Positions 9,072-16,699 of a stretch of 64,000 nt of DNA are shown here, one piece after another; positions within the stretch are counted from its first letter, which is position 1; the number at the start of each line of letters is the position of its first letter. A program made the position numbers and the translations under genes. The stretch comes from Grimontia celer. GTDB lineage: Bacteria > Pseudomonadota > Gammaproteobacteria > Enterobacterales > Vibrionaceae. The DNA is taken from positions 1,984,001 to 2,048,000 of the forward strand of contig NZ_FIZX01000001.1 of NCBI RefSeq assembly GCF_900055185.1, read 5' to 3'. Under the pieces are notes generated by a model. It saw only the letters and a list, made by a program, of their open reading frames with translations. It was not told where the DNA came from and searched no databases.

Positions 9072-9119
9072 GCTTTAACCCGGCTGCATTTTGCCGGGTG
9101 TCAGAATTAAGGTAAGCAA

Positions 9120-10850
9120 GTGAATATTCAAGCCCTTCTTAACGACAAAGTCGCTGCAGCCATGGTTGCTGCAGGTGCACCTGAAGGCAGCCCAGCGGCT
9201 GTCCGTCAATCAGCGAAACCACAGTTTGGTGACTACCAGGCAAACGGCATCATGGGTGTTGCCAAAAAGCTGGGTTGTAACCCACGCGAATTCGCGCAGA
9301 AAGTGCTGGATGTTCTGGATCTGGATGGCATGGCGGAAAAAACCGAAATCGCTGGCCCAGGATTTATCAATATTTTCTTGAGCACTGAATGGCTCGCAGC
9401 CAAAGCAGACGAAGCGCTGGCGAGTGACCGTCTGGGTGTGGCAGAAGCTGAAAAACAAAACATTGTGGTTGACTACTCAGCACCAAACGTAGCGAAAGAA
9501 ATGCACGTTGGTCACCTGCGCTCAACCATCATTGGTGATGCGGTTGTACGTACCCTGGAGTTTATGGGTCACAACGTTATCCGCGCTAACCACCTTGGCG
9601 ACTGGGGTACCCAGTTCGGCATGCTGATCGCAAACCTTGAGCGCCATGAAGCACAAGGTGGCGACATTTCAATGGATCTGAGCGACATCGAAGGCTTCTA
9701 CCGCGAGTCGAAGAAGCTTTACGACGAAGACGAAGAGTTCGCAAAGACTGCGCGTAACTACGTGGTTCGCCTGCAAAGCGGTGACGAATACTGCAAAGAA
9801 AAATGGCAGCAACTGGTAAAAATCACCCTGGAACAAAACCAGCGTAACTATGACCGTTTGAACGTATCCCTGACCGATAAAGACGTGATGGGTGAAAGCA
9901 AGTACAACGGCATGCTGGCTGGCATTGTTGAAGACCTTAAAGCACAAGGTCTGGCAGTCGAAGATGACGGCGCAATGGTTGTGTTCCTGGACGAATACAA
10001 GAACAAAGATGGCGAGCCTATGGGTGTGATCATCCAGAAGCGTGACGGCGGCTTCCTGTACACCACCACGGATATTGCGTGTGCGAAATACCGCTACGAA
10101 ACCTTCAACGCAGATCGCGTGCTGTACTTCATCGACTCACGTCAGCACCAGCACCTGATGCAGGCATGGACTATCGTACGTAAAGCCGGTTATGTACCTG
10201 AAAGCATGAGCCTTGAGCACCATGCATTCGGCATGATGCTGGGTAAAGATGGCAAGCCATTCAAGACCCGAGCAGGTGGTACCGTTCGTCTGGCTGACCT
10301 GCTGGATGAAGCAGAAGTACGTGCGAAGAAGCTGATTGAAGAGAAGAACCCTGAACTGTCAGCGGAAGAAAAAGACAACATTGCCAACACTGTAGCTATG
10401 GCAGCGGTAAAATACGCTGACCTGTCTAAGCACCGCACTACTGACTATGTGTTTGACTGGGATAACATGCTGGCGTTTGAAGGCAACACTGCGCCTTACA
10501 TGCAATACGCTTACACCCGTGTGGCCTCTATCTTCAACAAAGCCGGCATTGACGCAAGCAGCATCCAGGGCCAAATCATTGTGTCTGAAGAGAAAGAGAA
10601 AGCACTGGTTTCTAAACTTCTGCAATTTGAAGAAGCCGTTGATGGCGTTGCCCGCGAAGGTCAGCCACACATCATGTGTAGCTACCTGTTTGAGCTGGCT
10701 GGCACCTTCTCAAGTTTCTACGAAGCATGTCCAATTCTAAATGCAGAAGGCGAAACCAAACAAAGCCGTTTGAAACTGGCAGCACTGACAGCTAAGACCA
10801 TTAAACAGGGGCTGGATCTACTTGGTATTAAGACGCTAGAGCGCATGTAA
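9120..10850 (+). CDS. argS: Arginyl-tRNA synthetase
   Basis: A class Ia aminoacyl-tRNA synthetase that charges tRNA-Arg. An N-terminal tRNA-recognition domain (residues 1-110) precedes the catalytic core with the HIGH-type signature HVGH at 129-132. The DALR anticodon-binding domain is C-terminal. As usual for ArgRS, a canonical KMSKS is replaced, here by the [13 protein letters not shown] loop. The length (576) is normal. The start is GTG, preceded by an AAGG ribosome-binding site, and the protein begins MNIQALL as in E. coli. A long structured leader precedes it. Confidence 0.97.
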   Translation: MNIQALLNDKVAAAMVAAGAPEGSPAAVRQSAKPQFGDYQANGIMGVAKKLGCNPREFAQKVLDVLDLDGMAEKTEIAGPGFINIFLSTEWLAAKADEALASDRLGVAEAEKQNIVVDYSAPNVAKEMHVGHLRSTIIGDAVVRTLEFMGHNVIRANHLGDWGTQFGMLIANLERHEAQGGDISMDLSDIEGFYRESKKLYDEDEEFAKTARNYVVRLQSGDEYCKEKWQQLVKITLEQNQRNYDRLNVSLTDKDVMGESKYNGMLAGIVEDLKAQGLAVEDDGAMVVFLDEYKNKDGEPMGVIIQKRDGGFLYTTTDIACAKYRYETFNADRVLYFIDSRQHQHLMQAWTIVRKAGYVPESMSLEHHAFGMMLGKDGKPFKTRAGGTVRLADLLDEAEVRAKKLIEEKNPELSAEEKDNIANTVAMAAVKYADLSKHRTTDYVFDWDNMLAFEGNTAPYMQYAYTRVASIFNKAGIDASSIQGQIIVSEEKEKALVSKLLQFEEAVDGVAREGQPHIMCSYLFELAGTFSSFYEACPILNAEGETKQSRLKLAALTAKTIKQGLDLLGIKTLERM

Positions 10851-10879
10851 ACACTGATTCAGAAGCAAGATCACACTTT

Positions 10880-10911
10880 TAAAAGCCCGCGAATCTTTCG
10901 CGGGCTTTTTT
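10880..10911 (+). terminator. Intrinsic terminator after argS
   Basis: AAAAGCCCGCGAA / TTCGCGGGCTTTTTT, a long stem with a very small loop and a six-T tail, 29 bases after the argS stop. Confidence 0.9.
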
Positions 10912-10982
10912 ACACCCAGTGTAAAAATATCGTACATAATTCTGTTTCACTAACCGACATGTGTGTCAACTAGGAATACAGA

Positions 10983-12005
10983 ATGAGCGACTACGCCTTT
11001 TTTGAAGCCACTCGTATTTTTAAACGTGCTGTACCTATGATGGTAAAGTACAAAGTACCGACAACCCCTCATTATTTCTCACTTTGGTATACGTACTGCG
11101 CAGGCACTAACCCTCAGCTTAATCAAGCTGTTGATGAGACAGTCACTCGATTTGGAAGCTGTTCACCACTTCATTGCGACAACATCATTGAGACCTATCT
11201 GCTTGATGATGCAAAGCGCGAGGTGAATAATTTCCGCCAAAAACTCCAAACTCTGGCAGCCGATCTGGGTGACTCAATGGGCTCAACGGTTTCTGATACA
11301 GAAGAGTTCAGAGATATTCTAAGCACGTCCGTTAACAGGTTGAAAAACGTTAAAAGCCATATAGCAGCGAATGGAGAGAGTAAGCAGGTTTTGCAGGAAC
11401 TTTTAAAGGGCTCCCAGCATCTGCTTAGCGCCACTTCGCAATACCAAATTCAGGTGTCGTCCCAGAAAACAGAAATTGATGCTTTGAAAAAGCAGTTACA
11501 GGAATATCAGAAGCAAGCTTCACACGATGCGCTGACTGGTTGCCTTAACCGTCGAGAATTTGAAAAGCAGTTAGAGGACAACGTTCATCAAAAGAACGTG
11601 TTTAGCGTCATGATGGTCGATATCGATCACTTCAAATCATTCAATGATGAGTTTGGTCATCAGATGGGTGATAAGGTGCTTCAGATTGTGGCCGCCAAAC
11701 TTCAGCAGGTCGTCGATGAATCCGGAGCTGTATTCAGATATGGCGGTGAAGAGTTTGTGGCCATTCTGCCAAGCCTTCCTTTGAAATCGACCTTTGTTGT
11801 TGCTGAAAAGATGCGCTCAACTCTTGAACGACTCTCTGTAACAGACAAGCGTTCGGGCCAGAAAATTAACTCGATCACCGCATCATTCGGTATAGCAGAG
11901 AGAGAAGGTGATGAATGCGGACTAGCACTGGTAGCCAGGGCCGATGAAGCCTTGTACAACGCTAAACATAAAGGCCGTAACTGCGTTATGCCGCAGGTTC
12001 GCTAA
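10983..12005 (+). CDS. Diguanylate cyclase (GGDEF domain) with an uncharacterised N-terminal domain
   Basis: A predicted cytoplasmic enzyme making cyclic di-GMP from two GTP. The C-terminal GGDEF domain begins near residue 178 (HDALTGCLNRREF). It carries the metal-binding DIDHFK (213-218) and the active-site loop as GGEEF (254-258), so it should be active. The allosteric RxxD inhibitory site expected about nine residues before GGEEF is absent (DESG at 245-248), so product inhibition through that site is unlikely. The N-terminal 150 residues contain Trp/Tyr- and Cys-rich segments (YFSLWYTYCAGT), then a coiled-coil linker at about 155-178. I do not recognise the sensor and see no membrane segment. 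It is a single gene between argS and a convergent DUF924 gene. Confidence 0.9.
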   Translation: MSDYAFFEATRIFKRAVPMMVKYKVPTTPHYFSLWYTYCAGTNPQLNQAVDETVTRFGSCSPLHCDNIIETYLLDDAKREVNNFRQKLQTLAADLGDSMGSTVSDTEEFRDILSTSVNRLKNVKSHIAANGESKQVLQELLKGSQHLLSATSQYQIQVSSQKTEIDALKKQLQEYQKQASHDALTGCLNRREFEKQLEDNVHQKNVFSVMMVDIDHFKSFNDEFGHQMGDKVLQIVAAKLQQVVDESGAVFRYGGEEFVAILPSLPLKSTFVVAEKMRSTLERLSVTDKRSGQKINSITASFGIAEREGDECGLALVARADEALYNAKHKGRNCVMPQVR

Positions 12006-12015
12006 GCGAACCTGC
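11993..12015. terminator. Perfect hairpin around the GGDEF-gene stop codon
   Basis: A perfect 10-bp stem (GCAGGTTCGC / GCGAACCTGC) whose three-base loop is exactly the TAA stop of the diguanylate cyclase gene. The right arm reaches the last base of the convergent DUF924 stop. There is no T-run on either side, so termination may be weak or rho-dependent; transcript protection is another possibility. Confidence 0.6.
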
Positions 12016-12614
12016 TATTGGGTGAGTTTTGCCCCTCCGCCTGCGAGCCATTGCAGCTCTGCTTCAGTGGAAAGTCGGCCTAAAGATGCATTGCGGGTAG
12101 GAAAGCGCCCAAATCGCTTGATGATATCGAAGTTGGTGCGGGCATGACGGAATATATTTTCGAACAACCCAGCTTCCTCCTGCCCTGCCGAGCTGCACAA
12201 CTGACTGAATCTGAATAACGCTTCTTCCTGATCTTCCATATGCTCAGAGTGCTGCAAAGGCATATAAAAGAACGCACGCTGAATAGTCGGTAAATCTAAA
12301 TCCTGCGCTTCTGCCAACCCTCGCTTACATACGGCCAAAGCGAACTCATCGTAACGAAAAGCCGCACTCAATCCGCGGTAGATTCGACGACTGAACTGAT
12401 CGAGTAATATGACAGTGGCCAGAGTCCCTTGTGGTGAACAAAGCCACTGGCTGAGCTTTCCTTCCCCCGCCATACTCACATGAGGAAGAAATTGCTCCCG
12501 GATCTGCCTGTCCAGGCTGTCATTGTTCTCAAACCACATAGATTTGAGCGCATCGTCTGTTTTGGGGGCGTCTGGGTCGCCAAACCAAAACTCCAGCACT
12601 TCTGTATAGTCCAT
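12015..12614 (-). CDS. DUF924 family protein
   Basis: A 199-residue protein of the DUF924 family, recognised by the N-terminal VLEFWFGDPDAPKTD and WFENND segments and by LDQFSRRIYRGLSAAF (the LDQF-R motif). The mid-region AFFYMPLQHSEHMEDQEEAL is also typical. The family has an all-helical TPR-like fold and no agreed function. I prefer the start at 12614 because the Shine-Dalgarno GGAGG lies 5 bases before that ATG and overlaps the codons of the alternative ATG at 12626. It converges on the GGDEF gene and shares its stop-codon hairpin. Confidence 0.85.
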   Translation of the reverse strand: MDYTEVLEFWFGDPDAPKTDDALKSMWFENNDSLDRQIREQFLPHVSMAGEGKLSQWLCSPQGTLATVILLDQFSRRIYRGLSAAFRYDEFALAVCKRGLAEAQDLDLPTIQRAFFYMPLQHSEHMEDQEEALFRFSQLCSSAGQEEAGLFENIFRHARTNFDIIKRFGRFPTRNASLGRLSTEAELQWLAGGGAKLTQ

Positions 12615-12904
12615 TCGCGCCTCCATGTGACGCCGAGTTCTTTTGACCTTAAGTACTCTTAAAGCCTAACTGCATATTTGGTATAGCGTGGCTCAATGAC
12701 ACGTTAGGGACTGGTTTTGTGATTTTACTATGACATTTGCGCAAAACGTGCGCTCTCAAACAGGCAAGAGTTTAATCTTGGTCATACCGCCTAAAGGCTT
12801 GGGCTATCGTTTCAGTCATGAGAATTTGCAATCCATCGATTATTTACATTAGTGCGGAATCCCAGTAGTTTTGACCTGATTTCCTGACATCAAGAGAAGA
12901 TGAA

Positions 12905-13336
12905 ATGCCATTCGAACTCCACCCACGATTGGACGCAGACACGACCTGGCTGGGCGATTTTCCGCTCTGCCGTGTTCTATTAAGTAAAGAAGACATCGGC
13001 CCTTGGCTGATTTTGGTTCCTAAAGTCGAAGGGATTCGTGAGATTCATCACCTGACGAAAAGTGACCAACAACAGTTCATACAAGAATCTTCGCTGGTTG
13101 CAGAAAAACTGGAAGCGCACTCCAACGCTGACAAACTCAACATTGGCGCACTGGGGAATATGGTTCCTCAACTACATGTTCACCACATTGCCCGTTTTCA
13201 AACAGATATCGCTTGGCCTGGTCCAGTTTGGGGAAACACCAATGGCGTGCAGCGCCATGAGTTGGCTCAAAATGAAATGACAGAGAAGTGGCGTAGCCTG
13301 CTGGGAGACGCAGCTGGGTTTACCCCAGCAGGATAA
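12905..13336 (+). CDS. HIT-family nucleotide-binding protein
   Basis: A 143-residue histidine-triad protein with the signature QLHVHHIAR near residue 91. This motif binds nucleotide phosphates in HIT hydrolases and transferases. Upstream, PWLILVPKVEGIREIHHL matches the first HIT strand pair. The substrate cannot be inferred. An AGAGAAGA tract precedes the ATG. It is a single gene facing feoC with a shared terminator. Confidence 0.86.
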   Translation: MPFELHPRLDADTTWLGDFPLCRVLLSKEDIGPWLILVPKVEGIREIHHLTKSDQQQFIQESSLVAEKLEAHSNADKLNIGALGNMVPQLHVHHIARFQTDIAWPGPVWGNTNGVQRHELAQNEMTEKWRSLLGDAAGFTPAG

Positions 13337-13338
13337 AA

Positions 13339-13370
13339 GAAAAGCGCGGATTCAACCCGCGCTTTTTTGT
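13339..13370. terminator. Bidirectional terminator between the HIT gene and feoC
   Basis: AAAGCGCGG / CCGCGCTTTTTT with a short loop. It lies 3 bases after the HIT-gene stop and 4 before the end of feoC on the other strand; A and T runs on the two sides allow use in both directions. Confidence 0.85.
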
Positions 13371-13373
13371 TTT

Positions 13374-13598
13374 CTATTGATACACAGTCACGCCAAGCTC
13401 AGAGTCTTCAAGCCAGGTGTATTGCCTGATTGTGCCTGACGCCCGAGCTGAAACGGTTATCTTGAGTTTTCCCCGTTTGACCCATTCACTCAGCATGGCC
13501 TCAACCCCATCCTCGGAAAGAGCGAACGCTTTTGCTAACTCTTTCAATGAACATTTTGGGTGAGACTGAATGTAATTCCTTAAGGAAAACAAAATCAT
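13374..13598 (-). CDS. feoC: FeoC-like iron transport accessory protein
   Basis: A 74-residue winged-helix protein. The N-terminal half (LRNYIQSHPKCSLKELAKAF) and the following LSEDGVEAMLSEWVKRGKL look like the FeoC recognition fold. Only one Cys is present, so the Fe-S-binding cluster of cysteines seen in enteric FeoC is missing, as I recall for the vibrio protein. In vibrios FeoC binds FeoB and is needed for its function. Its ATG overlaps the feoB stop (ATGA), so the two are translationally coupled. Confidence 0.85.
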   Translation of the reverse strand: MILFSLRNYIQSHPKCSLKELAKAFALSEDGVEAMLSEWVKRGKLKITVSARASGTIRQYTWLEDSELGVTVYQ

Positions 13599-15874
13599 AC
13601 TGCAACAACCCTGAGCGCATTACTGAAAGAACCGTTACGCTTGAGTAGTGAAACAGTCGCTACCATTAGCGCGATGCCGCCCGAAATCCAAAGCCCACTC
13701 ACTAATGGTGTTACCATCAACATCATCGATTGATAAATGATAGTCGCCACGACTACACCCAGCAGCATAGTCCACCCAGCAATGAACATGGCAAATGGTC
13801 GACCGAATTCACGCACATAAGCACCCATCGCTGCGACACAAGGTGTATAGAGTAAAACAAAGACCAGATAAGCAAACGCACTTGCAACGGTAAAGTTCGC
13901 GCTTAAGTTAGCAAAGATGCTCAGATCGACTTCCTGTTCCTCAGCCACCGCTTCGTTATCAGCCAGATCTCCGACTTGAATACCCAATGGATCGGAATAA
14001 TTAAGACCCATGAGGTTTTCAGGAATAGTCTGTACTGCTTGGCTCAGGCTACCCAACAAATCATACTCACTGGCTTCTTCACTGCTTGGCGAGGCATAAA
14101 GGTTATTTAACGTACCGACCACTGCTTCTTTAGCAAAAATCCCCGTAATGATACCCACTGTCGCCTGCCAGTTGTCTTCCTGAATACCAATCGGCATAAA
14201 CACGGGCGTGACAAATTGAGCGGCTTTTGCCAGCACAGAATTGTCTGAGTCTTCGTTACCAAACGAACCATCAGTACCAATTGAGTTAACAAAACTCAAT
14301 ATCGTCACGACCACAACAATAGTCTTACCTGCGCCAAGCACGAAACGCTTCAGTTTCTGCCAGGTTTTTACGTAGATATCTTTCACTCGTGGCCATTCAT
14401 AACGAGGCATTTCCATCAACAATGCCTCACTGTCGCCAGGATAAAGCGTCCGACGTAAAACTACGCCCGTAAAAATAGCTACTGCAATACCTAGCAGATA
14501 AAGAAGGAAAACAATGTTTTGCCCATTGTCTGGAAAGAATGCGGCAGCAAAGAGTGCATAAACTGGCAACCTCGCACCACAAGACATAAATGGTGCCATT
14601 GCTGCTGCAAGGCGACGTTCACGTTCTTGATCGAGTGTACGGGTTGCCATGATGGCAGGTACGTTACATCCAAAGCCTAGAACCAAGGGAACGAAGGCTT
14701 TCCCAGGCAAACCAATCTTCTGCATCGCCTTATCCAGCACAAATGCTGCGCGCGCCATATATCCGGAAGCTTCAAGCAACGACATAAAGAGGTAAAGGCA
14801 GGCAATCACGGGGATAAACGTTGCGACAGTTTGAATACCACCGCCAACACCATCGGCAATAATCGTCACCAACCAGACAGGTAGATGATTGTCCAGCAGG
14901 TAGTGACCGCCATCGACCAACAAAGCCCCTGTACCAATATCGAAAAAGTCGATAAAAGCGCCACCAATGTTAATGGAAAACATGAACATCAGATACATCA
15001 CGCCAAAGAAGATCGGCAACCCAAAGTAGCGGCTCAATACCACGTTATCGATAGCATCGGTCACTCGCGCTTTAAATGGGATTACCTGAGTTTTAGATTC
15101 TCGGCAAACTTCTGCGACGCGCGAATAGCGGACATCAGCAATAGTAAGATCTATATCTGTGGAATCGAGCTTGTCGGTCACACCGGATAGGCATTGCAGC
15201 GTTGCGTCCGAAACTTGACGTTTTAATGCACTGTCGCCGCATAGCAGTCGGATCGCACTCGCGCGGGCGTACGTCTGACCCTCTTCATGCATTGCCGTCG
15301 AAAGGGTTTCAATACCCGCCTCTAATGCCTGCCCGTAATCCAGCATCAAAGATACGTCGGGTTGAGCCTCTGACAACGCATTTGATAAAGAGGCTTTCAG
15401 CGAATTTACTGAATCCATGTCAGTCGCTGTGACCGAATAAACCGGACACTGGAGAAAACTTGACAATATAGACGTGTCAACATCAAAACCTTGCGCTTTA
15501 ACCACGTCCATTTTGTTGAGAACAACCACCATAGGTCGCCCCAGCTCACGAAGTTGAAGCGTGAGGTACAAGCTACGCTCCAGACTGCTGGCGTCGAGAA
15601 CGTTTACAATCAAATCGCAAGGGAGATTAAACAGAGCGGAAATCGCGATTGATTCATCGAGACTGTTTTCACCATCGGCATTATCCAGTGTGTAGATGCC
15701 CGGCAAGTCAGTGAGGACAGCATCTTGCTCTTTTAGAGATAATTTGCCTTTCTTTTTATCAACGGTGACACCCGCCCAGTTACCAATCTCCTGTCGGGAG
15801 CCAGTCAGTCGGTTGAATAGGGTCGTTTTCCCCGAGTTAGGGTTACCAACAGTAAGTAATTGCTTACCCCTCAT
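13595..15874 (-). CDS. feoB: Ferrous iron transporter FeoB
   Basis: The inner-membrane Fe(II) permease with a cytoplasmic nucleotide-binding domain. G1 is GNPNSGKTT at residues 10-18, the switch region NWAGVTVDKKKG follows, G3 is DLPG at 56-59, and G4 is NKMD at 120-123. After a helical insertion, the membrane part contains two gate repeats, including the Cys motifs GFGCNVPAIMATRT and APFMSCGARLPVY. The length (759) matches the Vibrio FeoB I recall. Its start overlaps the end of feoA by 11 bases and its stop overlaps feoC, so this is one feoABC transcript, probably Fur-repressed. Confidence 0.97.
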   Translation of the reverse strand: MRGKQLLTVGNPNSGKTTLFNRLTGSRQEIGNWAGVTVDKKKGKLSLKEQDAVLTDLPGIYTLDNADGENSLDESIAISALFNLPCDLIVNVLDASSLERSLYLTLQLRELGRPMVVVLNKMDVVKAQGFDVDTSILSSFLQCPVYSVTATDMDSVNSLKASLSNALSEAQPDVSLMLDYGQALEAGIETLSTAMHEEGQTYARASAIRLLCGDSALKRQVSDATLQCLSGVTDKLDSTDIDLTIADVRYSRVAEVCRESKTQVIPFKARVTDAIDNVVLSRYFGLPIFFGVMYLMFMFSINIGGAFIDFFDIGTGALLVDGGHYLLDNHLPVWLVTIIADGVGGGIQTVATFIPVIACLYLFMSLLEASGYMARAAFVLDKAMQKIGLPGKAFVPLVLGFGCNVPAIMATRTLDQERERRLAAAMAPFMSCGARLPVYALFAAAFFPDNGQNIVFLLYLLGIAVAIFTGVVLRRTLYPGDSEALLMEMPRYEWPRVKDIYVKTWQKLKRFVLGAGKTIVVVVTILSFVNSIGTDGSFGNEDSDNSVLAKAAQFVTPVFMPIGIQEDNWQATVGIITGIFAKEAVVGTLNNLYASPSSEEASEYDLLGSLSQAVQTIPENLMGLNYSDPLGIQVGDLADNEAVAEEQEVDLSIFANLSANFTVASAFAYLVFVLLYTPCVAAMGAYVREFGRPFAMFIAGWTMLLGVVVATIIYQSMMLMVTPLVSGLWISGGIALMVATVSLLKRNGSFSNALRVVAV

Positions 15875-16097
15875 GAGAAGTCACCTCAATGTTTTGCGCC
15901 AAGGAAAGTCGGAGCGCAATATCACACCCTCTGACTCTGATTTGGATAGGGTCGCCCATTGGAGCATAACGAATAACGCTTACATCTGTATCCGGCAGCA
16001 AGCCCATTGCCATCAGTTTTTTTCTTGGAATTGTTGGTACAGAGGAGAGAGAGATAACCCGCCCTGCCATGCCAGGTTTGAGTTCTGTAAGCTTCAT
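15864..16097 (-). CDS. feoA: FeoA, ferrous iron transport SH3-like protein
   Basis: A 77-residue SH3-like cytoplasmic protein required with FeoB for Fe(II) uptake. It begins MKLTELKPGMAGRVISL and has the LMAMGLLPDTDVSVIRYAPMGDP core typical of FeoA. I chose the ATG at 16097. The longer frame from 16127 reads through the Fur box and adds ten residues that are not FeoA-like. The Fur-box edge lies only 13 bases before this ATG. It is the first gene of feoABC. Confidence 0.94.
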   Translation of the reverse strand: MKLTELKPGMAGRVISLSSVPTIPRKKLMAMGLLPDTDVSVIRYAPMGDPIQIRVRGCDIALRLSLAQNIEVTSHEG

Positions 16098-16109
16098 AAA
16101 TACAACCAA

Positions 16110-16128
16110 AATGAGAATCATATACATT
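16110..16128 (-). promoter_or_regulatory. Fur box upstream of feoABC
   Basis: The 19-base sequence AATGAGAATCATATACATT (plus strand) closely follows the Fur consensus built from GATAAT-type repeats. Its minus-strand reading contains TATGAT, a possible -10 element, so bound Fur would block the promoter. It should repress feoABC when iron is plentiful. The fur gene is itself in this window at 40.1 kb. Confidence 0.75.
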
Positions 16129-16514
16129 TGCAGTCAAAAGTATTGCAAATTGTTTCAGAAAGAAAGTTGTTTTTGATCAACAAAGTTAGGGGATTTAAAC
16201 AGAGTTTCGATAGCCTACATGTCAAAGCCCACGTCAATTTCGTCAATATTTCCGTTAACTTCGTAAAATTCCATATAAAACCGCCGGTTTGACGCACGTT
16301 ACTACTGGGGTTCAAAAAGAAAAAATCTCCGTTAGCTTTTCGTCAAAAACGTTAAAAGGCTAAAATTCTCTGGTTTTTACCCAGTAAAAAGTTAGAGGCG
16401 GTGCAAAGAAATGAGGGCTTTTTAATCGAAATGAAATAATGGCGGGAAATTACTATCGGCTGTAGCAGTGAAATCGTTTTAATAACCCCAAGTTATTTAA
16501 AACCTAATTCCAGA
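16129..16514. other. Non-coding spacer upstream of feoABC with an imperfect direct repeat
   Basis: No credible gene is seen here. It holds an imperfect direct repeat of about 24 bases, copies near 16245-16268 and 16324-16348, sharing TCCGTTA then CTT-rich sequence and CGT-AAAA, with matching positions 77 bases apart. Several CGTCAA (TTGACG on the minus strand) motifs lie around 16230-16250. A short palindrome TTTTTAC-CCA-GTAAAAA is at 16374-16390. This is the regulatory region of feoABC, and the repeats could be a regulator binding site. Confidence 0.5.
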
Positions 16515-16612
16515 TGGTGTGTGGTCTCCCACACACCTCCGGCAGCAAGCGAAGGTGTCTTTGACGCCCGTGGTATAGTCAGCAGGCTATACCACGCTCT
16601 TTTTTTTCTCTC
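16515..16612 (+). ncRNA. Candidate small RNA with intrinsic terminator
   Basis: Three hairpins in about 95 bases on the plus strand. First is TGTGTGG / CCACACA at about 16517-16534. Second is ACACCT / AGGTGT, which shares bases with the first and so could be an alternative fold. Third is a perfect 10-bp stem CGTGGTATAG / CTATACCACG at 16570-16597, followed by a run of eight T. The last is a strong rho-independent terminator on the plus strand, yet no gene upstream on that strand could use it: feoABC and the AraC-type gene both run leftward. A small RNA ending here is the simplest reading. I cannot identify a clear promoter or a known RNA family. Confidence 0.5.
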
Positions 16613-16699
16613 CCTCTTTGATATATCAACCCAACGACATTTTGTATCTGCCTCTCAAGGGCTTCCCGTCGGTCTCGCCATGAAATTCAACCACCTGGT

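Noticed and set aside
16441-16458. Sigma-54-like TGGC-N-TTAC motif before the small-RNA candidate
   Set aside because: Spacing is one base short and the -12 GC is absent.
16388-16470. Lysine-riboswitch-like start (TTAGAGGCGGTGC) in the feo spacer
   Set aside because: The downstream helices and conserved loops of the riboswitch are not present, and no lysine gene follows.
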